A stretch of DNA of 14,380 nucleotides from an uncultured Rikenellaceae bacterium (lineage in GTDB: Bacteria > Bacteroidota > Bacteroidia > Bacteroidales > Rikenellaceae): positions 1 through 14,380 of the forward strand of contig CAMWRR010000015.1 in assembly GCA_947176715.1 (NCBI GenBank), written 5' to 3'. The stretch's first letter is position 1, and each line of letters begins with the position of its first letter. Made by a program: the position numbers and the translations under genes. Positions 1 to 6,437 of the stretch are shown here, in pieces. The notes beneath the pieces were generated by a model. The model was not told the origin of the DNA and made no database searches. It saw nothing but the letters and a program-made list of their open reading frames with translations.

Positions 1-2
1 CC

Positions 3-284
3 AAGATGGACGAGGTGATATTCGAGGAGTTCAAGGGTACCGGCAACATGGAGCTGCAGCTCGACCGCAAGCTATCCAACAAACGCATATATCCGGCAGT
101 GGACATCACCGCCTCCTCTACGCGTCGTGACGATCTGCTCATGAGCAAGGAGACGTTGCAGAAGACATGGATCATACGCCGCCACCTCACCGACATGAAC
201 TCCGTGGAGGCCATGGAGCTTATAAAGAAAGAGATGGAGGCAACGGTAAGCAACGAACAGCTGCTCCAGAAGATGAATCAATAG
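3..284 (+). CDS. rho: Transcription termination factor Rho, C-terminal fragment
   Basis: This is the last 93 codons of Rho, the hexameric RNA helicase that ends transcription at factor-dependent sites; the rest lies before the window. The reading frame is open to the window edge, and the first in-frame Met (base 6) is internal, not a start. Recognition rests on the segment VIFEEFKGTGNMELQLDR followed by KRIYPAVDI and the STRRDDLL block, all typical of the end of the Rho ATPase domain. A terminal helical segment (WIIRRHLTDMNSVEAMELI) follows, as in other Rho proteins. The stop is at 282-284. Only 46 bp separate it from the next gene. I see no convincing intrinsic terminator there, so readthrough into the pseudouridine synthase gene is possible. 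Family identity is secure; nothing can be said about the RNA-binding N-terminus. Confidence 0.95.
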   Translation, partial: KMDEVIFEEFKGTGNMELQLDRKLSNKRIYPAVDITASSTRRDDLLMSKETLQKTWIIRRHLTDMNSVEAMELIKKEMEATVSNEQLLQKMNQ

Positions 285-330
285 CTTTTTAGTACTCTGC
301 CGCGGCGGAGAGAAAGGATATTTTTAAGTC

Positions 331-1059
331 ATGTTGTCCGATGCGTTCTGTCGGGCGTTAAAAACTATTGCAGTGTTCGACGGTAGCGACATACTCTACG
401 AAGATAACCACCTGATGGTCGTCAACAAGCGGTCGGGTACCCCCGTTCAGGCCGACACCTCCGGCGACAGCGCGTTGGAGGACGAGGTCAAGGCCTTTAT
501 AAAGCGGCGCGACTCCAAGCCGGGGGCGGTATTTCTCGGTGTCATCCATCGTATAGACCGCCCGGTGAGCGGCGTGGTCCTGTTGGCCAAGACATCCAAA
601 GCCCTCGCGCGCATGAACGAGGCTGTACGTTCGCGCGATATAACGAAGCGTTATTTCGCGTTGGTGGCTCAGATGCCGGAGCAGGAGGAGGGCGAGCTGG
701 TCCACTACATATTCAGAGACGGTCGCAAGAACCGTTCGTATGCCTGCGACGTTCCGCGTAAAGATGCCAAGGAGGCCCGTCTGCGCTATCGTGTGGCCGC
801 CCGTAGCGACAGATACGTGCTTTTAGACATAGATCTCATCACCGGACGCCACCACCAGATAAGGGCACAGCTCTCCAAGTCGCTCTCTCCCATTCGCGGC
901 GACCTCAAATACGGCGCTCCGCGTTCCAATCCGGACGGCAGCATATCGTTGCACGCCCGGTCGGTGACATTCACCCATCCGGTAACAAGAGAGCGTATCA
1001 CCGTGACGGCGCCTCTGCCCGAAGATAGGGTGTGGAGCCTGTTCGATGGGGTGGAGTAG
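331..1059 (+). CDS. RluA-family RNA pseudouridine synthase
   Basis: A 242-residue pseudouridine synthase of the RluA/RsuA superfamily, which isomerises uridine to pseudouridine in rRNA or tRNA. The active-site block HRIDRPVSGVVLLAKT is at residues 73-88, with D76 as the expected catalytic aspartate. It is preceded by the opening strand ILYEDNHLMVVNKRSG (21-36) and followed by the GRHHQIRAQL block (around 172-181), as in RluA proteins. There is no N-terminal S4 domain, so this is the short, single-domain type. The start at 331 has a purine-rich stretch (GAGAAAGGA) about 12 bases upstream; the first ~18 residues are not conserved in the family and the true start could be slightly downstream. 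The exact target (RluA, RluC or TruC type) cannot be set from sequence alone. The chromate transporter pair begins 17 bp after the stop. Confidence 0.93.
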   Translation: MLSDAFCRALKTIAVFDGSDILYEDNHLMVVNKRSGTPVQADTSGDSALEDEVKAFIKRRDSKPGAVFLGVIHRIDRPVSGVVLLAKTSKALARMNEAVRSRDITKRYFALVAQMPEQEEGELVHYIFRDGRKNRSYACDVPRKDAKEARLRYRVAARSDRYVLLDIDLITGRHHQIRAQLSKSLSPIRGDLKYGAPRSNPDGSISLHARSVTFTHPVTRERITVTAPLPEDRVWSLFDGVE

Positions 1060-1076
1060 CGTAATATTTGCCGTTC

Positions 1077-1622
1077 ATGAAAGAGTATATACGCATATTC
1101 GTAACGTTCTTTAAGATAGGCTGCTTCACATTCGGAGGCGGTTATGCCATGATATTGCTCATGCAACGCGAGATAGAGCGCAGAGGATGGGTCAGCGACG
1201 AGGAGTTTCTCGACTATCTCTCTATGGCGCAGGCATCTCCCGGTCCTATGGCCGTCAACACCGCCATACTGATAGGCTATCGTCACAAGGGTGTGGCGGG
1301 AGGCGTGGCGGGCTTCTTAGGCTCGGTGTTGCCGTCGTTCATAATATTGCTCACCATAGCCATATTTTTCCGCTCGCTCTACGACTATCCCGAAACCGAG
1401 CGTGTTTTCGCAGGGATGCGTCCCGCCGTGGTGGCGTTGATATTGTATCCCGTCTTCAGCTTCTCCAAGAACATAACCCCCAAAGAGTACCCGATAGTGG
1501 CGGCGGTGGCCGTGGCCATATATTTCGGTCTGTCGCCCGTGATATTCATAGCGGCGGCGGTGTTGTGGGGCATAGTTATATGTAGGCGTAACATGAAACG
1601 AAAAAAGGAGACGGGGCGATGA
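1077..1622 (+). CDS. Chromate transporter, short-chain subunit 1 (ChrA N-half type)
   Basis: A 181-residue membrane protein of the CHR (chromate ion transporter) family. The family signature FFKIGCFTFGGGYAM is at residues 11-25 and the second conserved block QASPGPMAVNTA is at 52-63; several long hydrophobic segments follow (around 83-103, 118-130, 140-175). Full-length ChrA proteins are about 400 residues and carry two such halves; this one and the next gene each carry a single half. ATG at 1077 is chosen as start; a TTG at 1068 would add only three residues. The stop TGA overlaps the next gene's ATG (ATGA, 1619-1622), so the two are almost surely translated together. In Bacillus subtilis the split pair YwrA/YwrB is reported to need both halves for chromate resistance. 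Substrate here (chromate, sulfate or other oxyanion) is inference. All 19 Ile codons are ATA. Confidence 0.9.
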   Translation: MKEYIRIFVTFFKIGCFTFGGGYAMILLMQREIERRGWVSDEEFLDYLSMAQASPGPMAVNTAILIGYRHKGVAGGVAGFLGSVLPSFIILLTIAIFFRSLYDYPETERVFAGMRPAVVALILYPVFSFSKNITPKEYPIVAAVAVAIYFGLSPVIFIAAAVLWGIVICRRNMKRKKETGR

Positions 1623-2143
1623 TATACGTAGAGCTTTTCCTTGCCTTCTTCAAGATAGGCATATTCGGATTCGGAGGCGGCTATGCCATGCTGTCGCTGA
1701 TACAGAGCGAGGTGGTGGTGTCGCACGGATGGATCACCTCGTCGGAGTTCGCCGACATAGTGGCCATATCGCAGATGACACCCGGTCCCATATCTATAAA
1801 CTGCGCCACCTACATAGGCTATACGGCCTCGGGGGGTAGCGTGCTTGGTTCGGCGCTGGCTACACTGGGGGTATGTGCGCCATCGCTGATATTCATGTTG
1901 ATAGCCTCGCTGTTTTACGCCAGACTCAACGGCAACCCATACATAAAGAGCGTCATGCGGAGTATGAGACCCGTCATAATAGGCCTTATAGCCGCCGCCG
2001 CGCTCATACTCATGAATCGCGAAAACTTCGTCGACTACCGTAGCGTCCTTATATTCGTGGCGGCGCTTGCGGCGGTGTGGTTTAAGGTCAATCCGTTGAT
2101 AGTTATATCGTTGTCGGGAGTGGTGGGTTTTTTTGTGTTTTAA
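1619..2143 (+). CDS. Chromate transporter, short-chain subunit 2 (ChrA C-half type)
   Basis: The partner half of the split CHR transporter, 174 residues. It repeats the family signature (FFKIGIFGFGGGYAM, residues 10-24) and the SQMTPGPISIN block (51-61). Hydrophobic segments around 72-105, 115-133 and 140-172 fit membrane helices. The gene starts inside the last codon of the preceding half (ATGA overlap). The two halves clearly resemble each other in both signature blocks, consistent with duplication and an antiparallel heterodimer, as proposed for short-chain CHR pairs. It ends in a run of hydrophobic residues (SGVVGFFVF) just before TAA, leaving no cytoplasmic tail. Nothing nearby encodes a chromate reductase or a ChrB regulator, so chromate as the physiological substrate is uncertain. 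Confidence 0.9.
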   Translation: MIYVELFLAFFKIGIFGFGGGYAMLSLIQSEVVVSHGWITSSEFADIVAISQMTPGPISINCATYIGYTASGGSVLGSALATLGVCAPSLIFMLIASLFYARLNGNPYIKSVMRSMRPVIIGLIAAAALILMNRENFVDYRSVLIFVAALAAVWFKVNPLIVISLSGVVGFFVF

Positions 2144-2150
2144 AAGCGGA

Positions 2151-2169
2151 CAACTGCATTTTGCGGTTG
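2151..2169 (+). terminator. Weak hairpin after the chromate transporter pair
   Basis: CAACTGCA (2151-2158) pairs with TGCGGTTG (2162-2169) with one G-T wobble and a 3-base loop. No clean T tract follows (CATTGTTTG), so it may be a weak terminator or only a 3' end structure. It lies 7 bp after the stop and 20 bp before the next start. Confidence 0.25.
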
Positions 2170-2188
2170 CATTGTTTGATATTAAGAT

Positions 2189-2506
2189 ATGTCGAGTAAC
2201 GCAGATTTTGTTCAATACGTTGCAGACCAGTGCTCCGGAGCGGGCGAGGTAGTGACCAGAAAGATGTTCGGCGAATACGGTCTCTATTGCGACGGTATAT
2301 TTTTCGGCGTGGTGTGCGACGACAAACTTTTTGTCAAGTCTACCGAAGCGGGTCAGGCATTGGTTCCCGAGGCGCCCCTGCGCCCTGCATACGAGGGGGC
2401 CAAGCCCTCCATATACATAGAGGAGGTGGACGACCGCGATATGCTGTCGGCTCTGGTAAAGGCCACGTGCTTAGCCCTTTCGTACTATAAAAAAGCGAAG
2501 CGATGA
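2189..2506 (+). CDS. TfoX N-terminal-domain family protein
   Basis: A 105-residue protein consisting only of the TfoX/Sxy N-terminal domain. The family hallmark is seen around residues 23-50: RKMFGEYGLYCDGIFFG, then VVCDDKLFVK. The C-terminal part (KPSIYIEEVDDRDMLSALV, then a helix ending KKAKR) matches the usual end of the domain. In gammaproteobacteria TfoX/Sxy governs competence together with CRP, but there the protein has an added C-terminal helix-hairpin-helix domain that is absent here. Stand-alone N-domain proteins are widespread and of unknown function, so a competence role should not be inferred. Its TGA overlaps the ATG of the acetyltransferase (ATGA, 2503-2506), so the two are translationally coupled. 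Confidence 0.87.
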   Translation: MSSNADFVQYVADQCSGAGEVVTRKMFGEYGLYCDGIFFGVVCDDKLFVKSTEAGQALVPEAPLRPAYEGAKPSIYIEEVDDRDMLSALVKATCLALSYYKKAKR

Positions 2507-3033
2507 TAGTGACCGGCAGATTGATTCTGCGTCCGTGGCGCGACAGCGATGCCGAAGCGTTGTACCGATACGCCAAAGACCCTGCTGTGGGAGATGCCGC
2601 CGGTTGGCCTCCTCACAGGTCGGTGGAGGAGAGCCTCGGTGTAATACGCACCGTCTTTGCGGCACCGGAGGTGTATGCCGTGGTGCTCAAGGAGAGCGGC
2701 GAGGCGGTAGGGTGCTGCGGACTGCTTTTCGGCGAGGATGCCAACAGCTTGCAGGTGGAGGAGGGCCATGCCGAGATAGGCTATTGGATAGGGGTGCCCT
2801 ATTGGGGACAAGGTCTAATACCCGAGGCGGTAAACGCTCTTTTGGACAGATGTTTCGGCGAGCTGGGCCTTCCGGCGGTGTGGATAGGTTATTACGACGG
2901 TAACGACAATTCGCGTCGTGTAGCCGAGAAGTGCGGTTTCGTGCACCATCATACCGAGGAGGGTAAGTTCTCCATGTCAGGCACTCTGAAAACCGAACAC
3001 TTCATGATAAAGAGAGCTGCGGAACATCGTTGA
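2503..3033 (+). CDS. GNAT-family N-acetyltransferase (RimJ/RimL-like)
   Basis: A 176-residue GCN5-related acetyltransferase of the Acetyltransf_3/RimJ-RimL type. It opens with TGRLILRPWRDSDAEALYRY (4-23), the usual first strand and helix. The central block GHAEIGYWIGVPYWGQGLIPEAV (88-110) holds the acetyl-CoA pyrophosphate-binding loop (GQGLIPEA), and NDNSRRVAEKCGF (134-146) is the C-terminal acetyl-CoA-side motif. Such enzymes acetylate protein N-termini, amino acids, polyamines or drugs; the acceptor here cannot be read from sequence. The gene overlaps the TfoX-domain gene by four bases and is the last of this plus-strand run. It is followed by a long gene-free stretch. Confidence 0.9.
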   Translation: MIVTGRLILRPWRDSDAEALYRYAKDPAVGDAAGWPPHRSVEESLGVIRTVFAAPEVYAVVLKESGEAVGCCGLLFGEDANSLQVEEGHAEIGYWIGVPYWGQGLIPEAVNALLDRCFGELGLPAVWIGYYDGNDNSRRVAEKCGFVHHHTEEGKFSMSGTLKTEHFMIKRAAEHR

Positions 3034-3382
3034 GAGCGGGTTTTGCATCCGGTATGCCAACGGGCAAATGGCTGTCAGGTAAATAAATCATGGATTTTCC
3101 GGACCGGGAGATAAAACTCTTTTCGCTCGGTCGGTCGTGAGCGTAGCGCGGGCTGTGCGGGTTACACCTCACGGCGGTGAGAGAGATGAAGCATCAAATG
3201 ATGCGCCCTTTGTATTAAGGCAGACTTCTGCGTTTAATAGATGCCCGTTACATTGAACTACACACCGTTGCGCGGTTCTTTTGAACTCTCCACGTAACCC
3301 TTTAAATGCTCCGCTTGTGGCGCGGTCTCCCGCAGGCCTCTCTATGGGTTAAGCTGTTGTAACCGGACAGAAATAATGCGAC
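3034..3382. other. Gene-free, inverted-repeat-rich intergenic region
   Basis: This 349-bp gap separates convergent genes: the acetyltransferase ends at 3033 and the oxidoreductase ends at 3383 on the other strand. No credible coding frame is seen on either strand. It is packed with short inverted repeats: 3168-3172/3177-3181 (CTCAC/GTGAG), 3191-3204, 3214-3238, GGTTA/TAACC at 3347-3351/3360-3364, and an outer GGGTTAC/GTAACCC pair. No classic terminator with a T tract was found. It could hold a structured RNA, a palindromic repeat element, or a decayed element; I cannot tell which. Confidence 0.6.
3159..3300. repeat. 142-bp segment bounded by inverted repeats with three internal hairpins
   Basis: The ends are GGGTTAC (3159-3165) and GTAACCC (3294-3300), an exact 7-bp inverted pair. 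Inside are CTCAC-ggcg-GTGAG (3168-3181), GCATCA-aa-TGATGC (3191-3204), and a longer hairpin 3214-3238 in which ATTAA/TTAAT and GCAGA/TCTGC pair around small bulges. TTGAACT also occurs twice (3253-3259, 3281-3287). The pairings are seen directly; that this is one functional unit is inference. Confidence 0.4.
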
Positions 3383-3396
3383 TCAGACTCTGTCCG
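3364..3396 (-). terminator. Inverted repeat around the oxidoreductase stop codon
   Basis: CGGACAGA (3364-3371) and TCTGTCCG (3389-3396) form an exact 8-bp stem with a 17-base loop that contains the stop codon of the minus-strand oxidoreductase (3383-3385). There is no T tract on the minus strand after it, so it is at best a weak or factor-assisted terminator, or an RNA-stabilising 3' hairpin. Confidence 0.3.
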
Positions 3397-4405
3397 CCGG
3401 AAAAACCACCCCTGTCTGACGGCGTATCTCGTCTATCAGCTTAATAGTATTCAGCGAGTTGCAGTGGCTGTTTATTGGCGATTCCCGTCTGCCGGAGAGC
3501 ACGAGGTCTATAAACTCCGCCACCTCGTAGTAGTATTCGTCCTTATCCGTGGGCACGGTGATGTTCTCTGTCTCCGGTTTCCCGCCTCTTCCGCCCACGA
3601 TGCCGTTTACCCGGGGGGTGTAGGTCACATGGCCTATCTTGTTGATGCGGTCGAGCGTAAGGGTGCCGTCCTCGCCCTGTATCTCGGTGGGAAGAGAGGA
3701 GTCGGCTATCTTGGAGTAGAGCACGGTGGCCTCCATACCGTCGTACAGGAATGTGACCGTACCCTGCCCGTCCGCTCCGGAGGAGAGTAGCATACCCGAT
3801 GCCGTCACCTTGTGCGGCATCCCGAACAGTACCACCATAGGGTAGATGGTATAGACCCCTATATCCATGATAGCCCCGTTGGACAGCTCCGGATTGAAGG
3901 CGTTGAGCACTATTCCCTCCTTTAATTTGTCGTAACGCGAGGAGTATTGGCAGTAGGCGGAGAAATAGCGACGCACTTTGCCTATTCTATCCAGATGTCT
4001 CTTGACTGAGAGAAAGTTGGGCGTGAGCGTGGGTTTCATCGCCTCCATCAGCGTTACGCCGTATCGTTCTGACGCCTCTATCATCCGCTCGGCCTCTTTT
4101 GCATTGGAGGCCAACGGCTTCTCGCAAAGCACGTGCTTGCCGCGGCTCATGCACAGTATGCTCTGCTGTGCATGCAGAAAGTTGGGCGAGGCTATGTACA
4201 CGGCGTCTATAAGAGGGCTTGAGGCCATCTCTTCGAGCGAGGTAAAGATATGCGGAATGCCGTGTCGTGCCGCAAAGGTCTCTGCGGTCTCCTTTTTACG
4301 GGAACATACGGCTACAGCCTCGAACCTACTATCCTGACCGGCCCCGGTCATCACCCAGTCAGATATGAAATTGGTGCCTACGACACCGAAGCGTACTTTG
4401 TCCAT
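3383..4405 (-). CDS. Gfo/Idh/MocA-family NAD(P)-dependent oxidoreductase
   Basis: A 340-residue cytoplasmic oxidoreductase of the Gfo/Idh/MocA family, which oxidises or reduces sugars, inositols and similar compounds with NAD(P). The Rossmann dinucleotide-binding start is at residues 5-15 (RFGVVGTNFIS). The conserved CEKPLA motif (94-99) supplies the usual catalytic lysine K96. The C-terminal alpha/beta domain includes MEAMKPTLTPNF (120-131) and MDIGVYTIYPM (180-190); the EAM and DIGVY blocks are typical of the dihydrodiol-dehydrogenase-like branch. No signal peptide is present, unlike the second family member at 9080-10480. The substrate cannot be assigned. Its ATG lies only 2 bp after the stop of the kinase-like gene, so transcription and perhaps translation depend on that gene's promoter. 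Confidence 0.92.
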   Translation of the reverse strand: MDKVRFGVVGTNFISDWVMTGAGQDSRFEAVAVCSRKKETAETFAARHGIPHIFTSLEEMASSPLIDAVYIASPNFLHAQQSILCMSRGKHVLCEKPLASNAKEAERMIEASERYGVTLMEAMKPTLTPNFLSVKRHLDRIGKVRRYFSAYCQYSSRYDKLKEGIVLNAFNPELSNGAIMDIGVYTIYPMVVLFGMPHKVTASGMLLSSGADGQGTVTFLYDGMEATVLYSKIADSSLPTEIQGEDGTLTLDRINKIGHVTYTPRVNGIVGGRGGKPETENITVPTDKDEYYYEVAEFIDLVLSGRRESPINSHCNSLNTIKLIDEIRRQTGVVFPADRV

Positions 4406-4407
4406 TG

Positions 4408-5138
4408 CTATTTTAATAACGTGTAGTAATAGTCGAGAACTTCTATTGCCGGACGTTTGAATTTGATTATAGGGTCGATGAAATATAGTTTGTCTCCATC
4501 GTATAATACATTGTCGCTCGTTTGTGAGACGTCGGTTATCGATATATAATCGTTTCCGTAAAAATAACGATTCTCCGGCTTCATTCCGAGTCCGTCTATC
4601 AGGTATTCCTCTATCAGACGGTTGTCTGGCAATATGAATTGGTCTGAGATGTACTGTTGCGACAAGATAATGCGAACACCGTCCAAATCCTCGCCTATAC
4701 CCAAGAACTTATAGCGGGTGTCGGGAAATATAATGTTGTGTATCAGATGTTCGTAAATAATATCCCGGGCGTTGAGCTGTTTTATGACGGCTTTCGCCAT
4801 GGGATTGCGTACTTTGATTACCTCGTTGTCGTTGCTGTTAAAATAGATGATGCTCTCTCCCGACGGCTCTTTCTTACGTTCTCCGAAATAGTCCCACTTA
4901 TTTGTCGGGATATATAAACCGTGTCTTTTTGCCGTGTATATTAATTGCGACGAGATCTCTTGCGCATCAAGTCTCGTGCTTTGCTGGTGATCTCCATGTT
5001 GTTCAGAGGATAGCCCAATCTCGAACACTCCAATATGGCTTCTGTCGCAATCTGTCTCACGTCTCGATGCAAACTCTGCACATATTGGAATGCGTTTTGT
5101 CCGTCTTTTAAATAGAGCGTCAATAACTTTTCTTCCAT
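4408..5138 (-). pseudogene. Kinase-fold protein of the 'polyvalent protein' type, apparently frameshifted
   Basis: The 3' three quarters encode a kinase-like domain. In the long frame, which stays open up to a possible ATG at 5149-5151, EVIKV (K113) is the likely ATP-binding lysine, IIYEHLIHN (E134) the helix-C glutamate, DVSQTSDNVLYDGDKLYFIDP (from D207, with N214 and D226) the catalytic loop and metal-binding aspartate. This pattern resembles kinase domains of polyvalent proteins from Bacteroidota mobile elements, as I recall that family. Residues 1-68 of the long frame look like out-of-frame sequence; the natural-looking N-terminus is in another frame (4941-5138). Stepping back one base near 4947 joins the two into about 244 residues with no stop. 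No slippery heptamer is visible, so a one-base deletion or a sequence error is likelier than programmed frameshifting. Ile codons (12 ATA, 8 ATC, 4 ATT) differ from the ATA-dominated neighbours, suggesting transfer. Confidence 0.6.
4941..5138 (-). CDS. N-terminal part of the kinase-like gene in its own frame (65 codons)
   Basis: This short frame encodes a well-formed, mainly helical segment (MEEKLLTLYLKDGQNAFQYV, then SLHRDVRQIATEAILECSRL) ending KARDLMRKRSRRN before TAA at 4941-4943. It has the composition of a real protein, while the overlapping long frame there is rich in Arg, Cys and His and looks like a shadow. The stop falls one base out of phase with the frame that carries SSQLIYTAKRHGLYIP and the kinase motifs. 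It is most simply the start of the same gene, separated by a frameshift. An independent small protein translationally coupled to the kinase part is a less likely alternative, because the kinase frame has no Met or common alternative start near the junction. Confidence 0.5.
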   Translation of the reverse strand: MEEKLLTLYLKDGQNAFQYVQSLHRDVRQIATEAILECSRLGYPLNNMEITSKARDLMRKRSRRN

Positions 5139-5159
5139 ATCTCCAGACCATTAATCTCT

Positions 5160-5235
5160 CGGTTGTTACATATATAAACTACGGATGCCACATAGGCTGA
5201 GTTTATCCTATGCAAAGATAGAGATTCGGTTGTTA
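5160..5235. repeat. Direct and inverted repeats in the promoter region of the kinase-like gene
   Basis: CGGTTGTTA occurs at 5160-5168 and again at 5227-5235, each followed by ACATA or CATA and a nearby AAAC. Between them ATAAACT (5174-5180) and AGTTTAT (5200-5206) form an exact 7-bp inverted repeat. They flank the predicted promoter and could be operator sites; no regulator gene is adjacent. Confidence 0.35.
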
Positions 5236-5242
5236 ACATAAA
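5213..5242 (-). promoter_or_regulatory. Candidate Bacteroidota-type promoter for the kinase-like/oxidoreductase pair
   Basis: Read on the minus strand, TATCTTTG (5220-5213) fits the -7 consensus TAnnTTTG exactly. TTTA (5242-5239) sits 18 bases upstream as an imperfect -33 element. Transcription would begin near 5206, about 68 bases before the ATG at 5138. Confidence 0.5.
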
Positions 5243-5265
5243 ACAGTCTGAATAAATATTCTATC

Positions 5266-6426
5266 TTATTCTATGCCATCAACCTCCGTGTAATATACCG
5301 ACCGAGGCAACGGCCGCATATTATAGCACGAGGCCATCGACTGTCCGTAGGCTCCGGCGGAGTGCAACGCGAGCAAGTCGCCGCGCTCTGTGACCGGCAA
5401 CGTTATGTCGCGGGCGAATATGTCGCTCGACTCGCACACCCCTCCGGCTATGCTGTAAACCTCAGTGCCGTCGTGAGGCGTGAGGTTCTCTATATGGTGG
5501 TGCGCGCCGTAGAGTGCGGGGCGAATAAGCTCTGTCATGGAGGCGTCTACGAGTACGTAGTTCTTGCCCGATGCCGTCTTCTTGTTGTACAGCACCTTGG
5601 TTATCAGTGCACCGCATTGTGCCACTATGGAACGTCCCAGCTCGAAGTGAAGCGTCTGGTCGGGTCTGAGAGGCAGGTTGTCGGCGAATATGCGGAAGTA
5701 GGTGTCGAAATCGGGTATGGGCTCCGTGCGCGGACTCTCGTAGTTGATGCCGAGGCCACCGCCCACGTTCACGTATGTTATCTTCACTCCGCGCCCCTCG
5801 AACCACGACATTATGCTCACCACGCGTTTGCACAGATACTCGAACACCTTTAGGTTGGTTATCTGCGACCCTATGTGGAAGTGTAGCCCTACGATGTCCG
5901 TATTGCGTAGCGACTCTGCACGCTCTATGGCCTCCTCTATCTCGGTGTAGGCTATGCCGAACTTGCTGTCGGCCTGGCCTGTGGATATGTTCTTGTGGGT
6001 CTGCGGGTCTACGTCGGGGTTGATGCGCAGGGCCACGCGCGCGCGCCGTCCGCTCTTTGCGGCTATGCCGTCTATAACCTCCAGCTCCTCCAACGACTCG
6101 CAGTTGAATGCGAAGATGCCCTTCTCGAGAGCGTACTCTATCTCGTCGTCGCGTTTGCCTACGCCTGCGAAGACTATCCCGGCAGGGTCGAATCCGGCCT
6201 CTACCGAAGCCCGCACCTCACCCCCGCTGACGCAGTCGGTGCCGAGCCTAAAGCTCTTGACCTCCTGTAATATGCGCGGCTCAAAATTGGCCTTGAGCGC
6301 GTAGTGTACGAAAAATCCGTACCGCGAGGCGTTGTCGCATACCTTTTGGAGGGTGCGTCTAAGTAAATCTATGTCGTACAGGTAAAAAGGCGTGTCTATG
6401 CCCTCTATCTCCCCTATCTCTGTCAT
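5266..6426 (-). CDS. lysA: Diaminopimelate decarboxylase
   Basis: A 386-residue PLP enzyme that decarboxylates meso-diaminopimelate to L-lysine, the last step of lysine synthesis. FFVHYALKAN (38-47) carries the PLP lysine K45. HFHIGSQI (182-189), the glycine-rich phosphate loop VGGGLGINY (221-229), FELGRSIVA (261-269), GGVCESSD (328-335, with the active-site Cys from the partner subunit) and GAYGQSMASCYNMRPLP (358-374) are all in family order. Length is slightly short of the ~400-420 typical of proteobacteria but usual for Bacteroidota. The start ATG at 6424-6426 lies 11 bp after the lysC stop, so the two form an operon with the pathway's first and last enzymes adjacent. Its stop region overlaps an AT-rich inverted repeat (GAATAA/TTATTC, 5250-5271), not a convincing terminator. 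Confidence 0.96.
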   Translation of the reverse strand: MTEIGEIEGIDTPFYLYDIDLLRRTLQKVCDNASRYGFFVHYALKANFEPRILQEVKSFRLGTDCVSGGEVRASVEAGFDPAGIVFAGVGKRDDEIEYALEKGIFAFNCESLEELEVIDGIAAKSGRRARVALRINPDVDPQTHKNISTGQADSKFGIAYTEIEEAIERAESLRNTDIVGLHFHIGSQITNLKVFEYLCKRVVSIMSWFEGRGVKITYVNVGGGLGINYESPRTEPIPDFDTYFRIFADNLPLRPDQTLHFELGRSIVAQCGALITKVLYNKKTASGKNYVLVDASMTELIRPALYGAHHHIENLTPHDGTEVYSIAGGVCESSDIFARDITLPVTERGDLLALHSAGAYGQSMASCYNMRPLPRSVYYTEVDGIE

Positions 6427-6437
6427 GGGTCGTTTTT

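Noticed and set aside
295..310. GC-rich near-palindrome between rho and the pseudouridine synthase gene as a terminator
   Set aside because: The stem needs a wobble pair and leaves only a 2-base loop, and the nearest T run (320-324) is about ten bases away, too far for an intrinsic terminator.
786..1286. Minus-strand open frame across the pseudouridine synthase/chromate transporter junction
   Set aside because: It crosses two well-supported genes and shows no family features.
1385..2215. Long minus-strand open frame opposite the chromate transporter genes
   Set aside because: It lies entirely over two well-supported plus-strand genes; its protein is rich in His, Arg and Tyr with no recognisable motif, typical of an antisense shadow.
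4941..4956. Programmed -1 frameshifting in the kinase-like gene
   Set aside because: No X-XXY-YYZ slippery heptamer is visible before the stop; the local sequence reads CGT CGC AAT TAA. A mutation or sequence error is simpler.
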